Positions 8,738 through 18,166 are shown, counted from the stretch's first letter. The stretch is DNA of 52,800 bases from Comamonadaceae bacterium (GCA_003599455.1 QZKF01000015.1:1-52800), one strand, 5' to 3'. The notes: generated by a model from the sequence alone, not told the origin. Numbers and translations: made by a program.

Positions 8738-11074
8738 ATGTCCGCCCCCACCCTGGAAACTTCTCCCGCCGACGCTGACGCAGCTGCCGCATCACCCGTG
8801 TCCGGCCCGCTGGCGCGCGAGGCGATCGCGCTGGCCGCGTTCGACCACCTGGTGGCGCATGCGCCGGGCTACCGCTCGCGGCCCGGGCAGCGCGACATGG
8901 CGGCCCACATCGCGCACACGCTCTCGGGCGTGACGCCGGGCGACGGCGCGGTGGCGGGTGACGCGGCGCTGCCCGCGCGCGGCATCGCGGTGGTGCAGGC
9001 GGGTACCGGCGTGGGCAAGTCGGCGGCGTATGCGGCCACGGTGATCCCGCTGGCGCTGGCGCAGCAGAAGCGCGTGATCATCAGCACCGCCACGGTGGCG
9101 CTGCAGGAACAGCTGATCGCCAAGGACCTGCCGGCGCTCGCCGCCGCGCTGCCCCAGCCCTTCAGCTTCGCGCTGGCCAAGGGGCGCGGGCGCTATGTGT
9201 GCCGGCTCAAGCTCGACCAGCTCAGTGGCGGTGACGCGGCCAGCGCCGACCTGTTCGAGACCGAGGACACGGGCGCCGCCGACACCAGCGCCTCGGGTGT
9301 GGCCGCGCGCACGGTGGCCAACGCGGCGGCGGCCGCGCGCTGGCAGGAGCGCGGTGTGCAGTACACCGCCTGGGCCGACGCGCTCGACGGCGGCAGCTGG
9401 GACGGCGACCGCGACCGGCTCGACGAACCGCCCGATGGCGGTCTGTGGGCGCCAGTGGCGGCCGAGCGCCACACCTGCACCGCGCGCCACTGCCCGAGCT
9501 ACAACAGCTGCAGCTACTACCAGGCGCGCGCGAAGCTGGCGCAGGCGCAGGTGATCGTGGTCAACCACGACCTGCTGCTCTCCACGCTGGGCCTGCACGC
9601 CCTGCCCGCGCCGCAGGACTGTTACCTCGTGTTTGACGAGGCGCACCACCTGGGCTCGGTGGCGCAGGGGCAGTTCACCGCGTCCATGGACCTGATGCGC
9701 GGCCAATGGCTCGACAAGCTGCCGCGCGCGGTGGACGAGGTGGCCGCTGCGATCGAGCACCAGCCCACGATCGATGTCGCCGCGTTTGCCAAGGAACTCA
9801 AGAGTGCGCAGAACGAGCTGGCGCGGCTGGCGATGCAGCGCATCGGCGCGCTGCCCGCGTGGATCGATCTCACCGGCCGCGCCGCCGGGCGCACGCCGGC
9901 GCGCACGGGCGGCGGGGGCTTCAACGACGCAGGCGCACCGGTGGTGGACCGCTTCGAGGGCGGCGTGCTGCCGGCCGGCTGGCTGGAGGTGGTGCAGAAA
10001 CTGCACGCCCACGCGAGCGCGCTGCTCAAGGTGTTCGAGGCGCTCGCCACGCAGCTCAAGGCCAACGCGCGCGACAACCCGGGCGACGCCGCGCGCTGCG
10101 CCCAGCTCTACAGCCGCCTGGGCGTGCTCGCGCCGCGCCTGCAGAGCGCGCAGGAAACGGCGACCTACTGGCTGCAGGACGCGGGCGACGGCCAGCCGCC
10201 GCTGGCCAAGTGGCTGGAAGCGGGCGTGAGCCACGGCCTCGTCACGCTCACGGCGCACGCCTGCCCGCTGCAACCCGGCAGCCTGCTGCGCAACCACCTG
10301 TGGAGCCAGGTGCGAGCGGCGGTGGTCACTTCGGCCTCGCTCGTCACCTGCGGCAACTTCGACCACTTCCTGCACGAGTCCGGCCTGGCGTTCGACGACG
10401 CCGTGGCCGCGCGCGAGGTGCAGAGCCCGTTCGACCACGCGCGCCAGGGCCGGCTGGTGGTGGTGCAGACCGCAGCCGACCCGAAGGACGTGGACGGCTA
10501 CACGCGCGAGATGCTGGCCGCGCTCATGGCCGACCTGCGCGAGGTGCAGCGCGGCGCGCTGGTGCTGTTCACCTCGCGCGCGCAGATGCGCCAGGCGCAG
10601 GCGCTGCTGGAGCGCGGCGAACACGGCGCGCTGCGCGAGCGCGTGCTGGTGCAGGGCGAGGCGTCGCGCACCGTGCTGCTGCGCCGCCACGCCGAGCGCG
10701 TGGCCGAAGGCAAACCCTCGGTGCTGTTCGGCCTGCAGTCGTTTGGCGAAGGGCTCGACCTGCCCGGCGAGCTGTGCGAATGGGTGTTCATCACCAAGCT
10801 GCCGTTTGCTTCACCCAGCGACCCGGTGGGCCAGGCGCGCGCCGACTGGTTGAAGAGCCAGGGCCGCGACCCGTTCAGCGAGCTCGTGGTGCCCGCCACC
10901 GGCGCGCGCCTGCTGCAGTGGACCGGCCGCGCGCTGCGCAGCGAGACCGATGAAGCGGTGGTCGTTTGTTACGATGCCCGCTTGCTGCGCCAGTCCTACG
11001 GGCGGCGCATGCTCAAGGGCCTGCCGCCCTACCGCCTGCAGCGCCGCATCGACGGCGTGCTCAGCGACGTCTGA
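8738..11074 (+). CDS. dinG: DinG-like ATP-dependent DNA helicase
   Basis: Superfamily 2 helicase of the XPD/DinG iron–sulphur type, expected to unwind DNA 5' to 3' and resolve R-loops or repair intermediates. In its 778 aa, Walker A is AGTGVGKS (residues 88–95), the iron–sulphur cysteines include YVCRL and CTARHCPSYNSC, the DEAH box is VFDEAHHLG, and motif VI is QWTGRALRSETD near the C-terminus. The start at 8738 (MSAPTLE) is chosen because the upstream in-frame extension runs through the island's inverted repeat and has no family similarity. It is the first core gene right of the island and shows normal high GC. Confidence 0.93.
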   Translation: MSAPTLETSPADADAAAASPVSGPLAREAIALAAFDHLVAHAPGYRSRPGQRDMAAHIAHTLSGVTPGDGAVAGDAALPARGIAVVQAGTGVGKSAAYAATVIPLALAQQKRVIISTATVALQEQLIAKDLPALAAALPQPFSFALAKGRGRYVCRLKLDQLSGGDAASADLFETEDTGAADTSASGVAARTVANAAAAARWQERGVQYTAWADALDGGSWDGDRDRLDEPPDGGLWAPVAAERHTCTARHCPSYNSCSYYQARAKLAQAQVIVVNHDLLLSTLGLHALPAPQDCYLVFDEAHHLGSVAQGQFTASMDLMRGQWLDKLPRAVDEVAAAIEHQPTIDVAAFAKELKSAQNELARLAMQRIGALPAWIDLTGRAAGRTPARTGGGGFNDAGAPVVDRFEGGVLPAGWLEVVQKLHAHASALLKVFEALATQLKANARDNPGDAARCAQLYSRLGVLAPRLQSAQETATYWLQDAGDGQPPLAKWLEAGVSHGLVTLTAHACPLQPGSLLRNHLWSQVRAAVVTSASLVTCGNFDHFLHESGLAFDDAVAAREVQSPFDHARQGRLVVVQTAADPKDVDGYTREMLAALMADLREVQRGALVLFTSRAQMRQAQALLERGEHGALRERVLVQGEASRTVLLRRHAERVAEGKPSVLFGLQSFGEGLDLPGELCEWVFITKLPFASPSDPVGQARADWLKSQGRDPFSELVVPATGARLLQWTGRALRSETDEAVVVCYDARLLRQSYGRRMLKGLPPYRLQRRIDGVLSDV

Positions 11075-11105
11075 TACCCCACCTCACCCAGCCGGGACCC
11101 ACGCC

Positions 11106-11573
11106 ATGTTCTACGCCGCACTCAAACTCGCCCACGTGCTCGCCATCGTCCTCTGGGTCGGCGGCATGGCCTTCGCCCACTTCTGCCTGCGGCCTTCGGT
11201 GCAGTCGCTGGAGCCACCGGTGCGCCTGCGCCTGCTGCAGGCGGTGATGCAGCGCTTCTTCTCGGCCGTGCTGGTGGCCGTGGTGGTGGTGCTGGTGACG
11301 GGCGTATGGATGATCGGCCGCGCGGCGAAGGAGTCGGTGCAGGCCGGTCTGGGCTTTGCCATGCCGCTGGACTGGACCCTCATGGCCACGATCGGCATCG
11401 TGATGGTCGCCATCTTCGGCCACATCCGCTTCGCGCTGTTCAAGCGCCTCACGCGCGCCGTCGCCGCCAGCGACTGGCCGGCCGGTGGCGCTGCCATGGC
11501 CTCGATCCGCACCTGGGTGTTCGTCAACCTGGTGCTCGGCGTGGCCGTCATCGCGATCACGCTGATGGGCTGA
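11106..11573 (+). CDS. CopD-like integral membrane protein
   Basis: 155-aa inner-membrane protein with four hydrophobic segments. The first holds LKLAHVLAIVLWVGGMAF, the signature of the CopD/DUF2269-type family; the others are at about 45–65, 80–105 and 130–153. CopD family members are linked to copper import, but stand-alone short members are of uncertain function. It starts 31 bases after the dinG stop and may be cotranscribed. Its stop is 1 base from the stop of the convergent YdjM-like gene. An upstream in-frame extension inside dinG is rejected. Confidence 0.8.
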   Translation: MFYAALKLAHVLAIVLWVGGMAFAHFCLRPSVQSLEPPVRLRLLQAVMQRFFSAVLVAVVVVLVTGVWMIGRAAKESVQAGLGFAMPLDWTLMATIGIVMVAIFGHIRFALFKRLTRAVAASDWPAGGAAMASIRTWVFVNLVLGVAVIAITLMG

Positions 11574-11574
11574 G

Positions 11575-12627
11575 TTACCCCGCGGGCGCCAGGCCCAGCC
11601 GCGGCGTGGCCGGTGGCACCAGCGGCGAGGGCAGGCGTTCGCCCCACAGGCGCCGCCACAGCCAGGGCAGGGCGGTCGCCATGTCGGGCCGGAAACCTTC
11701 CAGCGTGGGGCGGTGGCCGCCGTTGGCGCGCGCCGCCGCGGTGCCCAGGTTGAAGCGGAAGGTGTAGCTCGGTTCCTGGCCCATGCGCAGGTCGGTCACG
11801 AACAACTGGCCATCGGCCGCCGCCGACACGCTGTAGTAGCCGTGGGTGAAGGCCGCCATGCGCGCCACGTACGGCTCGTCCCTGTGCTGGGCGATCAGCT
11901 CGGCGCCGCGCGAATGCACCGTCCAGACGATGCGCTTCGAATCGTCCAGCAGCGAGTAGTGGCCTTCGAGGTACTGCGTGGGCGTGGTGGCGACCAGCCG
12001 CCAGAGCACGGTGTTGAAGGGCGCGGGTGTGACGAGCAGGCCTTCGGCGTTGATGCCCTCGGCCTGCAGCGAGGCGCGCGCCACCTGCGTGGCGTGCTGC
12101 TGCGCGCCCACGCCCCAGGCCAGGTAGAGCGTGCTGAGCACCAGGCCGGCGGTGTTCCAGGCCAGGCCGCGCGGGTTGTTCAGCCGCAGCGCGGCGACCA
12201 CACCCACGATCAGCGGCACGGTGTAGGCCAGGTCGATGATGAAGACGCTGCCCACGCCGAAGGGGTAGTCGCTGAAGGGCTGCAGCAGCTGCGTGCCGTA
12301 GACCGTCATGGTGTCCAGCAGCGGGTGGGTGACGAGCACCAGCCACATCGCCAGCCACCAGCGCTTGAACAACGCCGCCTCGCCGTGCACGCGCGAGACG
12401 ATCCAGGCCAACACCGGCGCGGCCAGCGAGAGCACGAACAGCGAATGGCTCTCGGCGCGGTGGCGCGTCATGTTGAGGATGGCGTCGCCGTGGTCGATGA
12501 AGGCGTCGAGGTCGGGCAGGGTGCCGCCGATGGCGCCCCACAGCGCGGCCTTCCAGAGGGCGGTGCGCCGGCCCATCACGGCCACGCCCACGGCCGAGCC
12601 CAGTGCGATCTGCGTCAGTGAATCCAT
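11575..12627 (-). CDS. YdjM-like membrane-bound metal-dependent hydrolase (DUF457)
   Basis: 350-aa inner-membrane protein. The N-terminus MDSLTQIALGSAVGVAV, followed by GGTLPDLDAFID and the HRAESHSLF metal-ligand-like motif, is diagnostic of the YdjM/DUF457 family of predicted metal-dependent hydrolases. Several membrane helices lie in the first 190 residues; the C-terminal 160 residues are mostly soluble. In E. coli the homologue belongs to the SOS regulon, but I see no LexA box here. The substrate is unknown. It is convergent with the CopD-like gene. Confidence 0.87.
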   Translation of the reverse strand: MDSLTQIALGSAVGVAVMGRRTALWKAALWGAIGGTLPDLDAFIDHGDAILNMTRHRAESHSLFVLSLAAPVLAWIVSRVHGEAALFKRWWLAMWLVLVTHPLLDTMTVYGTQLLQPFSDYPFGVGSVFIIDLAYTVPLIVGVVAALRLNNPRGLAWNTAGLVLSTLYLAWGVGAQQHATQVARASLQAEGINAEGLLVTPAPFNTVLWRLVATTPTQYLEGHYSLLDDSKRIVWTVHSRGAELIAQHRDEPYVARMAAFTHGYYSVSAAADGQLFVTDLRMGQEPSYTFRFNLGTAAARANGGHRPTLEGFRPDMATALPWLWRRLWGERLPSPLVPPATPRLGLAPAG

Positions 12628-12690
12628 GCGCGCGAGCTTACGCGTTGGCGCCTCGCCCTGTCCGCGCGACGGGCTTTGCCCCGGCCGGCC

Positions 12691-13317
12691 TCAGGCCTGC
12701 ACCACGATGGGGAAGTTCGCGCGCAGGCCGTCGCTGCCCGGCGCGAAGGGCACGGTGAGCGCGGCGCGGCTGGCTTCGTCCAGGCGGCGCCACAGGCCGT
12801 CACGCTCGTTGCCCGGATCGCCCGCCACGTAGAGCTGGGTGGTGAGCAGTTCGGCGCGGTCCAGCCGCACCTTCACATGGATGTGCGGCGTGCGGCCGCT
12901 GTAGGGCACGGGCTTCAGGGTGCGGAAGCGGTAGCGCCCGTCGCGGCCCACGCTCACCTGGCCGAAGCCCTGGAACGCCGGGTCGGCGCGCCCGCCGTCG
13001 CCCGGGTGGTGGTAGTGGCCAGCGTGGTCGCACTGCCAGATCTCGACCACCGCGCCCGCCACCGGCACGCCCGAAAGGTCGGTCACCGTGCCCTCGACCC
13101 AGGCCGGCTGGCCCTTGTCGTACACGGCCTTGCCGTTCTTCAGCAGGTCGGCGTCGCTGTCGGCCGGCAGGGCCACGGGGTAGAACGGGCCCTCGGTCTG
13201 GCGGGGCGTGGCGCGCAGGTTTTTCGCTTGGGCCAGCGCGGGCGACAGCCAGGCGGGGGCGGCCAGCGCCGCGGCGCTGGCGATCAGGAGACGGCGGGTG
13301 GGCTGGTGGTGTGTCAC
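12691..13317 (-). CDS. Secreted intradiol ring-cleavage dioxygenase-like protein
   Basis: 208-aa protein of the protocatechuate 3,4-dioxygenase/catechol dioxygenase fold. It has an N-terminal export signal with a twin-arginine-like TRRLLIASAAAL segment and cleavage near ALA-QA. Ligands for non-haem Fe(III) are visible: Tyr in HAGHYHHPG, then Tyr and two His in YSGRTPHIHVKV. It is shorter than catabolic dioxygenases and probably periplasmic, so the natural aromatic substrate is unclear. The start is GTG at 13317, overlapping the stop of the upstream synthetase gene as GTGA, so translation of the two is likely coupled. Confidence 0.88.
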   Translation of the reverse strand: MTHHQPTRRLLIASAAALAAPAWLSPALAQAKNLRATPRQTEGPFYPVALPADSDADLLKNGKAVYDKGQPAWVEGTVTDLSGVPVAGAVVEIWQCDHAGHYHHPGDGGRADPAFQGFGQVSVGRDGRYRFRTLKPVPYSGRTPHIHVKVRLDRAELLTTQLYVAGDPGNERDGLWRRLDEASRAALTVPFAPGSDGLRANFPIVVQA

Positions 13318-16001
13318 GGCGGTGGTCCGGCTGGGGTTTGCAGGTCCAGCGCGACGTACCGCGTGTCGTGGTCGCCGGGATCGCTGGGGTTGACCGTCTC
13401 TTGGAAGCCCAGCGCGTGCGCAAGTTCCAGCATGCCGCGGTTCTCGCGCAGCACCGTGCCCACCAGCCGCTGGGTGCCGCGCGCGCGCAGGTGGTCGATC
13501 ATCTTGCGCATGAGCCGGTGGCCCAGGCCGCTGCCCTTGAGGTCGGAGCGCACGATCACGCCGAACTCGGCGGCCTCGTTGTCCGGGTCCACCACCGCGC
13601 GCACCGTGCCCAGGGTCTCTTCCGCGCCGTCGGGCCCGCTGCGGGTGGCGATGAAGGCCATTTCGCGCGCGTAGTCGATCTGCGTGAGCCGCGCGAGCTC
13701 GCTGTGTTCGATGTGGCGGCGGCTGTAGAACACGCGCAGGCGGATGTCCTCCGGGTCGAGCTTCTCGAGAAAGGCGCGGTGCTGCGGCTCGTCTTCCGGG
13801 CGGATCGGGCGCAGCGTGACCGCCTGGCCCTGCCAGTCCCAGCGCTCCACCAGGTCCTGCGGGTAGGGCTGGATCGCGAAGTTCGCCGCGCCGGCCGGGC
13901 GCCGCGCCGAGACACGCACGCGCGCGTCCAGCGCCACCGCGCCCTCGTGGTTGGCCAGCAGCGGGTTGATGTCGAGTTCGGCGAGCTCGGGCACGTCGGC
14001 CAGCAGCTGCGACACCGCCACCAGCACCTGCGCGATGGCGTCGACGTCGGCCGCGGGCTCGTCGCGGTAGCCGCGCAGCAGTCGGGCCACGCGGGTGCGC
14101 GCGATCTGGGCCAGGGCCAGCGTGGTGTTCAGCGGCGGCAGCGCGAGCGCGCGGTCGGCCAGCACCTCGACCGCCACGCCGCCCTGGCCGAACAGCAGCA
14201 CCGGGCCGAACACCGGGTCCACGCTGGCGCCGATGATGAGCTCGTGCGCGTGCTTCTTGCGCACCATGGTCTGCACGGTGAAACCCTGCACCACCGCGTC
14301 GGGCCGCTGCTCGCGCACGCGCGCCAGCATGGTGGCGCAGGCCTGTTCGAGTTCGGCGGCGCTGCCGATGTTCAGGCGCACGCCGCCCACGTCGGACTTG
14401 TGCGAGATGGCGTGCGACAGGATCTTCAGCGCCACCGGGTAGCCCAGGGCGTCGGCCGCGGCGCGCGCCGCCGCCGCATCGGGCGGCACCACGCGCGTGG
14501 CCACCACCGGCAGGCCGGCGGCGGCGAGCAGGTCCTTGGCCTCGGGCTCGGTGAGCAGCTCGCGCCCGTCGGCCTGCACCGCGTCGACGATGGCGCGGAT
14601 GCGCGGCAGGTCCACAGCCTGTGCGCTGGCGCGCGCGGGGGGTGTCTGCAGCAGCTCCTGCTGGTGCCGGCGGTAGGTGCGCAGCAGCGAGAAGGCGCGC
14701 ACCGCGTCCTCGGGGGTGTTGAAGTCGGGCACGCCCGCGCCGCGGAAGAGGGCGCGCGCCTGCGCCACGGCCGCGTCGCCGAGCCAGCAGCCCAGCACCC
14801 GCCGGGGCGCGGCCGAGGCCAGCGGCAGCAGGGCCTGCGCGATCGCCAGGCTGGGCACGATGGCGGTGGGCGCGTGGATGAACAGCACGGCACTGGCATC
14901 GTCGTTGCCCAGCGCCTGCAGCGCCTCGACATAGCGGGTGGCGGGGGCGTCGCCGATGATGTCCACCGGGTTGGCGTGCGACCAGTGCGCCGGCAGCACG
15001 GCGTCGAGCCGGGCGCGCAGCGCCTCGGTGATCGGGGCCAGCGGCACGTCTTCGGTGGCGGCGGCGTCGGCCGCCATCACGCCGGCGCCGCCGCCGTTGG
15101 TGAGCACGATCAGCTGTTCGGCCCGGCTGTCGCGGAAGCGAGAGAGCGTTTCGGCCGCGAGGAACAGGTCCTGCAGGGTGTCCACGCGCAGCATGCCGGC
15201 GCGCGCGATGGCGGCGTCGAACACCGCGTCGGAGCCGGCCAGCGCGCCGGTGTGCGAGGCCGCGGCCTGCTGCCCGGCGGCCGAGCGGCCGGCCTTGACC
15301 ACGATCACCGGCTTGTTGCGCGCCGCGGCGCGCGCGGCCGACATGAACTTGCGCGGCGCCTCAATGCTCTCGATGTAGAGCAGGATGGCGCGCGTCTTCG
15401 GGTCGCTGCCGAGGAAGTCGAGCATGTCGCCGAAGTCGACGTCGGCGCGCTCGCCGAGCGAGACGAAGTGCGAGAAGCCGATGCCGCGCGAGCCGGCCCA
15501 GTCGAGCATGGCGGTGACCAGGGCGCCCGACTGCGACACGAAGGCCAGTTCGCCGGGCAGGGCGCCGGTGGGCGCGAAGCTGGCGTTCAGGCCCAGGTGC
15601 GGCACCAGCATGCCCAGGCAGTTGGGCCCGAGGATGCGCAGGGTGTGCACGCGCGCGGCGTCGAGCATGGCCTGCTTCTGCGCCGCGTCCAGCCCGGCGG
15701 TGAGCACGATGGCCGCGCGTGTGCCGCGCGCGCCCAGCTCGGTGATCAGCGGCACCACGGTGGCCGCCGGCGTGCACAGGATGGCGAGGTCCGGCGCCTG
15801 CGGCAGGTCGGCCACGCGGGCGAAAGCCGGCACGCCATCGAGTTCGGTGTGGGTCGGGTGCACCGGGTACAGCGCGCCTCGGAAGCCGCCGTCGCGCAGG
15901 TTGCGCCAGACCGTGGCGCCCACGCTGGAGGGCCGCGTGGAGGCTCCGATCACCGCCACCGAGGCCGGCGCGAACAGGGCGTCGAGGTGGCGGATGCTCA
16001 C
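13314..16001 (-). CDS. ADP-forming acyl-CoA synthetase/GNAT acetyltransferase fusion (PatZ-like)
   Basis: 895-aa multidomain protein. In order: a CoA-binding Rossmann domain (SVAVIGASTRPSSVG near the N-terminus), a succinyl-CoA-ligase-like flavodoxin domain (LGPNCLGMLVP, FVSQSGALVTAM), an ATP-grasp domain (about 480–700) and a C-terminal GNAT domain (about 725–890, with SDLKGSGLGHRLM as acetyl-CoA site). Such fusions act as protein lysine acetyltransferases or as acetate–CoA ligases. The start is GTG at 16001, 2 bases after the stop of the DUF502 gene, so the longer upstream reading is rejected. Forms an apparent operon with DUF502 before it and the dioxygenase after it. Confidence 0.9.
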   Translation of the reverse strand: MSIRHLDALFAPASVAVIGASTRPSSVGATVWRNLRDGGFRGALYPVHPTHTELDGVPAFARVADLPQAPDLAILCTPAATVVPLITELGARGTRAAIVLTAGLDAAQKQAMLDAARVHTLRILGPNCLGMLVPHLGLNASFAPTGALPGELAFVSQSGALVTAMLDWAGSRGIGFSHFVSLGERADVDFGDMLDFLGSDPKTRAILLYIESIEAPRKFMSAARAAARNKPVIVVKAGRSAAGQQAAASHTGALAGSDAVFDAAIARAGMLRVDTLQDLFLAAETLSRFRDSRAEQLIVLTNGGGAGVMAADAAATEDVPLAPITEALRARLDAVLPAHWSHANPVDIIGDAPATRYVEALQALGNDDASAVLFIHAPTAIVPSLAIAQALLPLASAAPRRVLGCWLGDAAVAQARALFRGAGVPDFNTPEDAVRAFSLLRTYRRHQQELLQTPPARASAQAVDLPRIRAIVDAVQADGRELLTEPEAKDLLAAAGLPVVATRVVPPDAAAARAAADALGYPVALKILSHAISHKSDVGGVRLNIGSAAELEQACATMLARVREQRPDAVVQGFTVQTMVRKKHAHELIIGASVDPVFGPVLLFGQGGVAVEVLADRALALPPLNTTLALAQIARTRVARLLRGYRDEPAADVDAIAQVLVAVSQLLADVPELAELDINPLLANHEGAVALDARVRVSARRPAGAANFAIQPYPQDLVERWDWQGQAVTLRPIRPEDEPQHRAFLEKLDPEDIRLRVFYSRRHIEHSELARLTQIDYAREMAFIATRSGPDGAEETLGTVRAVVDPDNEAAEFGVIVRSDLKGSGLGHRLMRKMIDHLRARGTQRLVGTVLRENRGMLELAHALGFQETVNPSDPGDHDTRYVALDLQTPAGPPP

Positions 16002-16003
16002 GC

Positions 16004-16618
16004 TCAGGGCCCGCTGCGGGGGCCGGTTTCCGGGCCGCGGTTCGACGACATCCAGGCCAGCAGCGAGGAGCGCATGGCTTCCTCGACCGACATGTCGATC
16101 GGTGTGGTCCAGCTGCGCGGCACGAAGACGGTGTAGCCGCCGATCATGTAGCCCATGGGCAGGTAGACCGCGACGTGCTCGAGCGCGGCCAGCTCGGGGG
16201 GCAGGCCTTCCATGCTCTGGCGCGTGACCAGGCCGACGATGGCCATCTCGTTGCCTGGCATGCGCAGCACCACCACCTGCTGCTGGGCTTCCTGCTTGTG
16301 CGGCGAGAAGTAGTCGGCGAAGCTCTTGAGCGAGGAGTAGATGCTCTTGACCACCGGCAGGTTGGTGAAGGGCAGCTCGATCCACGACAGCAGGCGCGCG
16401 GTCACCGGCTGCGAGATCAGGAAGCCCAGGCCCATGATCAGCGCGGCGCCCAGCACGATGCCCAGCCCGGGCAGGTAGAAGTCGCCGATGAAGGGGCGGA
16501 TCAGCCACATGGCCGCCGACTCGACCCAGACGATGAACAGGTACAGCACGTAGACCGTGAGCGCCACCGGCAGGAAGGTGATCAGGCCGCGGAAGAAGTA
16601 CTGGTACAGGGGTTTCAT
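16004..16618 (-). CDS. DUF502 family membrane protein
   Basis: 204-aa inner-membrane protein. The N-terminus MKPLYQYFFRGLITFLPVALT followed by a second membrane segment around GLGIVLGAALIMGLGFLIS, and the soluble part with PFTNLPVVKSIYSSLKSF and MIGGYTVFVP, are typical of DUF502. No biochemical function is established for the family. The start at 16618 is chosen because the 40-residue upstream extension is compositionally unlike a protein start and family members begin here. It is the first gene of the apparent operon with the acyl-CoA synthetase fusion. Confidence 0.9.
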   Translation of the reverse strand: MKPLYQYFFRGLITFLPVALTVYVLYLFIVWVESAAMWLIRPFIGDFYLPGLGIVLGAALIMGLGFLISQPVTARLLSWIELPFTNLPVVKSIYSSLKSFADYFSPHKQEAQQQVVVLRMPGNEMAIVGLVTRQSMEGLPPELAALEHVAVYLPMGYMIGGYTVFVPRSWTTPIDMSVEEAMRSSLLAWMSSNRGPETGPRSGP

Positions 16619-16849
16619 GGAGGCTCTGGAAGGGGCCTGCGGGCCCGGCGCGCGCAGGCACGGCTGAGCATAGCAGCCGCTCGCGCGCGCCGGCACCGCC
16701 GCCGCCCGCCTGTCGGCCGCTGGCCCGCCGGCTTGCAAGCGCGGACAATGCCACCATCTGATTGGCGTTTGCCCGGTACCGGGCCACGCCCACGCCTGGC
16801 GCTCGCGCCAGTTCCGGAACTCCCACGGGCCCCCGAGGCTCTCTCATCC
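16619..16849. other. Divergent intergenic region, 231 bases
   Basis: Lies between the DUF502 gene and a small membrane protein gene, which are transcribed away from each other, so it must hold promoters in both directions. It is extremely GC-rich in the first half and more mixed from about 16740 (CGGACAATGCC and CATCTGATTGG). I could not identify a confident promoter pair, hairpin or regulator site. Confidence 0.4.
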
Positions 16850-17212
16850 ATGAACGGACTCTTCGATTTCTTCGGCCGCGTGCTGCGTGGCGTGCTCAGG
16901 CTGGTGCTGGTGCTGGCGGCCCTGGTGTTTGTGTTCAGCCTGCTGCTGGCCGCCCTGGTGGTGGTGGTGGCTGTGTCGTTGTGGGCGCTGTTGACCGGGC
17001 GCAAGCCTGCGCCGGCGGTCGTTTTCAGCCGCTTCCGCCAGACCTCGCAGCGCTACACCCAGGGCGTGTGGCCGAACGGCGCGGGGGGTGTGCGCCGGCC
17101 GATGGGCGATGTGGTCGATGTGCAGGCCACGGAAGTGCCCGATGCGCCGGCGCCGGCGCGCGAGCCGGGTTCCCGGTCGGGGCCGGACACCATGGCCCGC
17201 TCCCTGCGCTGA
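16850..17212 (+). CDS. Small membrane protein of unknown function
   Basis: 120-aa protein with a strongly hydrophobic region at about residues 12–48 (one long or two short membrane segments, rich in Leu and Val), ending at the basic LLTGRKPAP. The C-terminal half is hydrophilic and Pro/Arg-rich (PDAPAPAREPGSRSGPD) and probably disordered in the cytoplasm. No family is recognised. The start at 16850 is the ATG immediately before the hydrophobic region; the long upstream frame antisense to DUF502 is rejected. It converges on rsmI with 7 bases between stops. Confidence 0.65.
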   Translation: MNGLFDFFGRVLRGVLRLVLVLAALVFVFSLLLAALVVVVAVSLWALLTGRKPAPAVVFSRFRQTSQRYTQGVWPNGAGGVRRPMGDVVDVQATEVPDAPAPAREPGSRSGPDTMARSLR

Positions 17213-17219
17213 ACAGGTC

Positions 17220-18143
17220 CTAGTCTTCGGCCTGGCGCCGCGCCAGCGCGGCCTCGTACAAGGCGTTGCGCGGCTGGCCGCTGATCTCGGCGCACAGGCG
17301 CACCGCGGTTTTCAGCGGCAGCTCGGCCAGCAGCAGGTCGAGCGTGCGCAGCGCGGCCGCGTCCACCGCGCCGGCGTCCGCCGTGTCCGCCACCAGCGGG
17401 TGCACCATCAACACGAACTCGCCGCGCGTGCGGTGCGCGCCGGCCTCCAGCCAGGCGGGAAAGTCCTGCGCCGCCAGGTGCGCCACCTCCTCGAACTGCT
17501 TGGTGAGTTCGCGCCCCACGGTCAGCAGGCGCGCGCCCAGCGTGGCCAGGTCTCTGGCGAGCGCCTCGATGCGGTGCGGGGCTTCGAGCAGCACGCAGGC
17601 GCGCGCGTCGGCGCCGATCTGCTGCACCTCGCGCTGGCGCTCGGCGGCCTTGGGCGAGAGAAAGCCCGCGAACACGAAGCGCCCGTCCCAGCCGGTGTGA
17701 CCGGCCACGCTGAGCAGCGCGGTGATGCTGCTCGCACCGGGGATGGGCAGGCAGCGCAGGCCGGCGGCGGTGACGGCGGCGACCAGGCGCGCGCCGGGGT
17801 CGCTCACGCCAGGCGTGCCGGCATCGCTCACATAGGCGACGCGCTGGCCGTCCTGCAGGCGTTGCACCACCGTCTGCGCGGCCTCGGCCTCGTTGTGTTC
17901 GTGCAGCGCCAGCAGCGGCTTGTGCAGGCCGTAGCCCTGCAGCAGCGCGGCGGTGTGGCGCGTGTCCTCGCAGGCCACGGTGTCGGCCAGCGAGAGCACC
18001 TGCAGCGCGCGCAGCCCGATGTCGGCCAGGTTGCCAATGGGTGTGGCGACCATGTAGAGCGCGCCCTGCGGATAATGCTGGTGCGCCGCTGCGTCACGGG
18101 CGGCCGCCAACAGGGATGGAGTGCTTGCAGACAATGTGGACAT
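17220..18143 (-). CDS. rsmI: 16S rRNA (cytidine(1402)-2'-O)-methyltransferase RsmI
   Basis: Tetrapyrrole-methylase-fold enzyme that 2'-O-methylates C1402 in the 16S rRNA decoding centre using S-adenosylmethionine. In 307 aa it shows the family signatures LYMVATPIGNLADIGLRA, CEDTRHTAALL, LHEHNE, YVSDAGTPGVSDPG and PGASSITALLS. The first 27 residues are a loosely conserved extension. It is divergent from yraN with only 23 bases between starts, matching the rsmI–yraN–diaA–dolP neighbourhood of many proteobacteria, here without lpoA. Confidence 0.96.
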   Translation of the reverse strand: MSTLSASTPSLLAAARDAAAHQHYPQGALYMVATPIGNLADIGLRALQVLSLADTVACEDTRHTAALLQGYGLHKPLLALHEHNEAEAAQTVVQRLQDGQRVAYVSDAGTPGVSDPGARLVAAVTAAGLRCLPIPGASSITALLSVAGHTGWDGRFVFAGFLSPKAAERQREVQQIGADARACVLLEAPHRIEALARDLATLGARLLTVGRELTKQFEEVAHLAAQDFPAWLEAGAHRTRGEFVLMVHPLVADTADAGAVDAAALRTLDLLLAELPLKTAVRLCAEISGQPRNALYEAALARRQAED

Positions 18144-18166
18144 CCAGAAAACAGGGGGCGCCCACC

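Noticed and set aside
8792..10690. 632-codon minus-strand frame opposite dinG
   Set aside because: It is antisense to clear helicase motifs and Arg/His-rich without any fold signature.
13314..16847. 1177-codon reading for the acyl-CoA synthetase fusion
   Set aside because: The N-terminal 280 codons run antisense-like through the DUF502 gene in another frame; the family N-terminus begins at the GTG at 16001.
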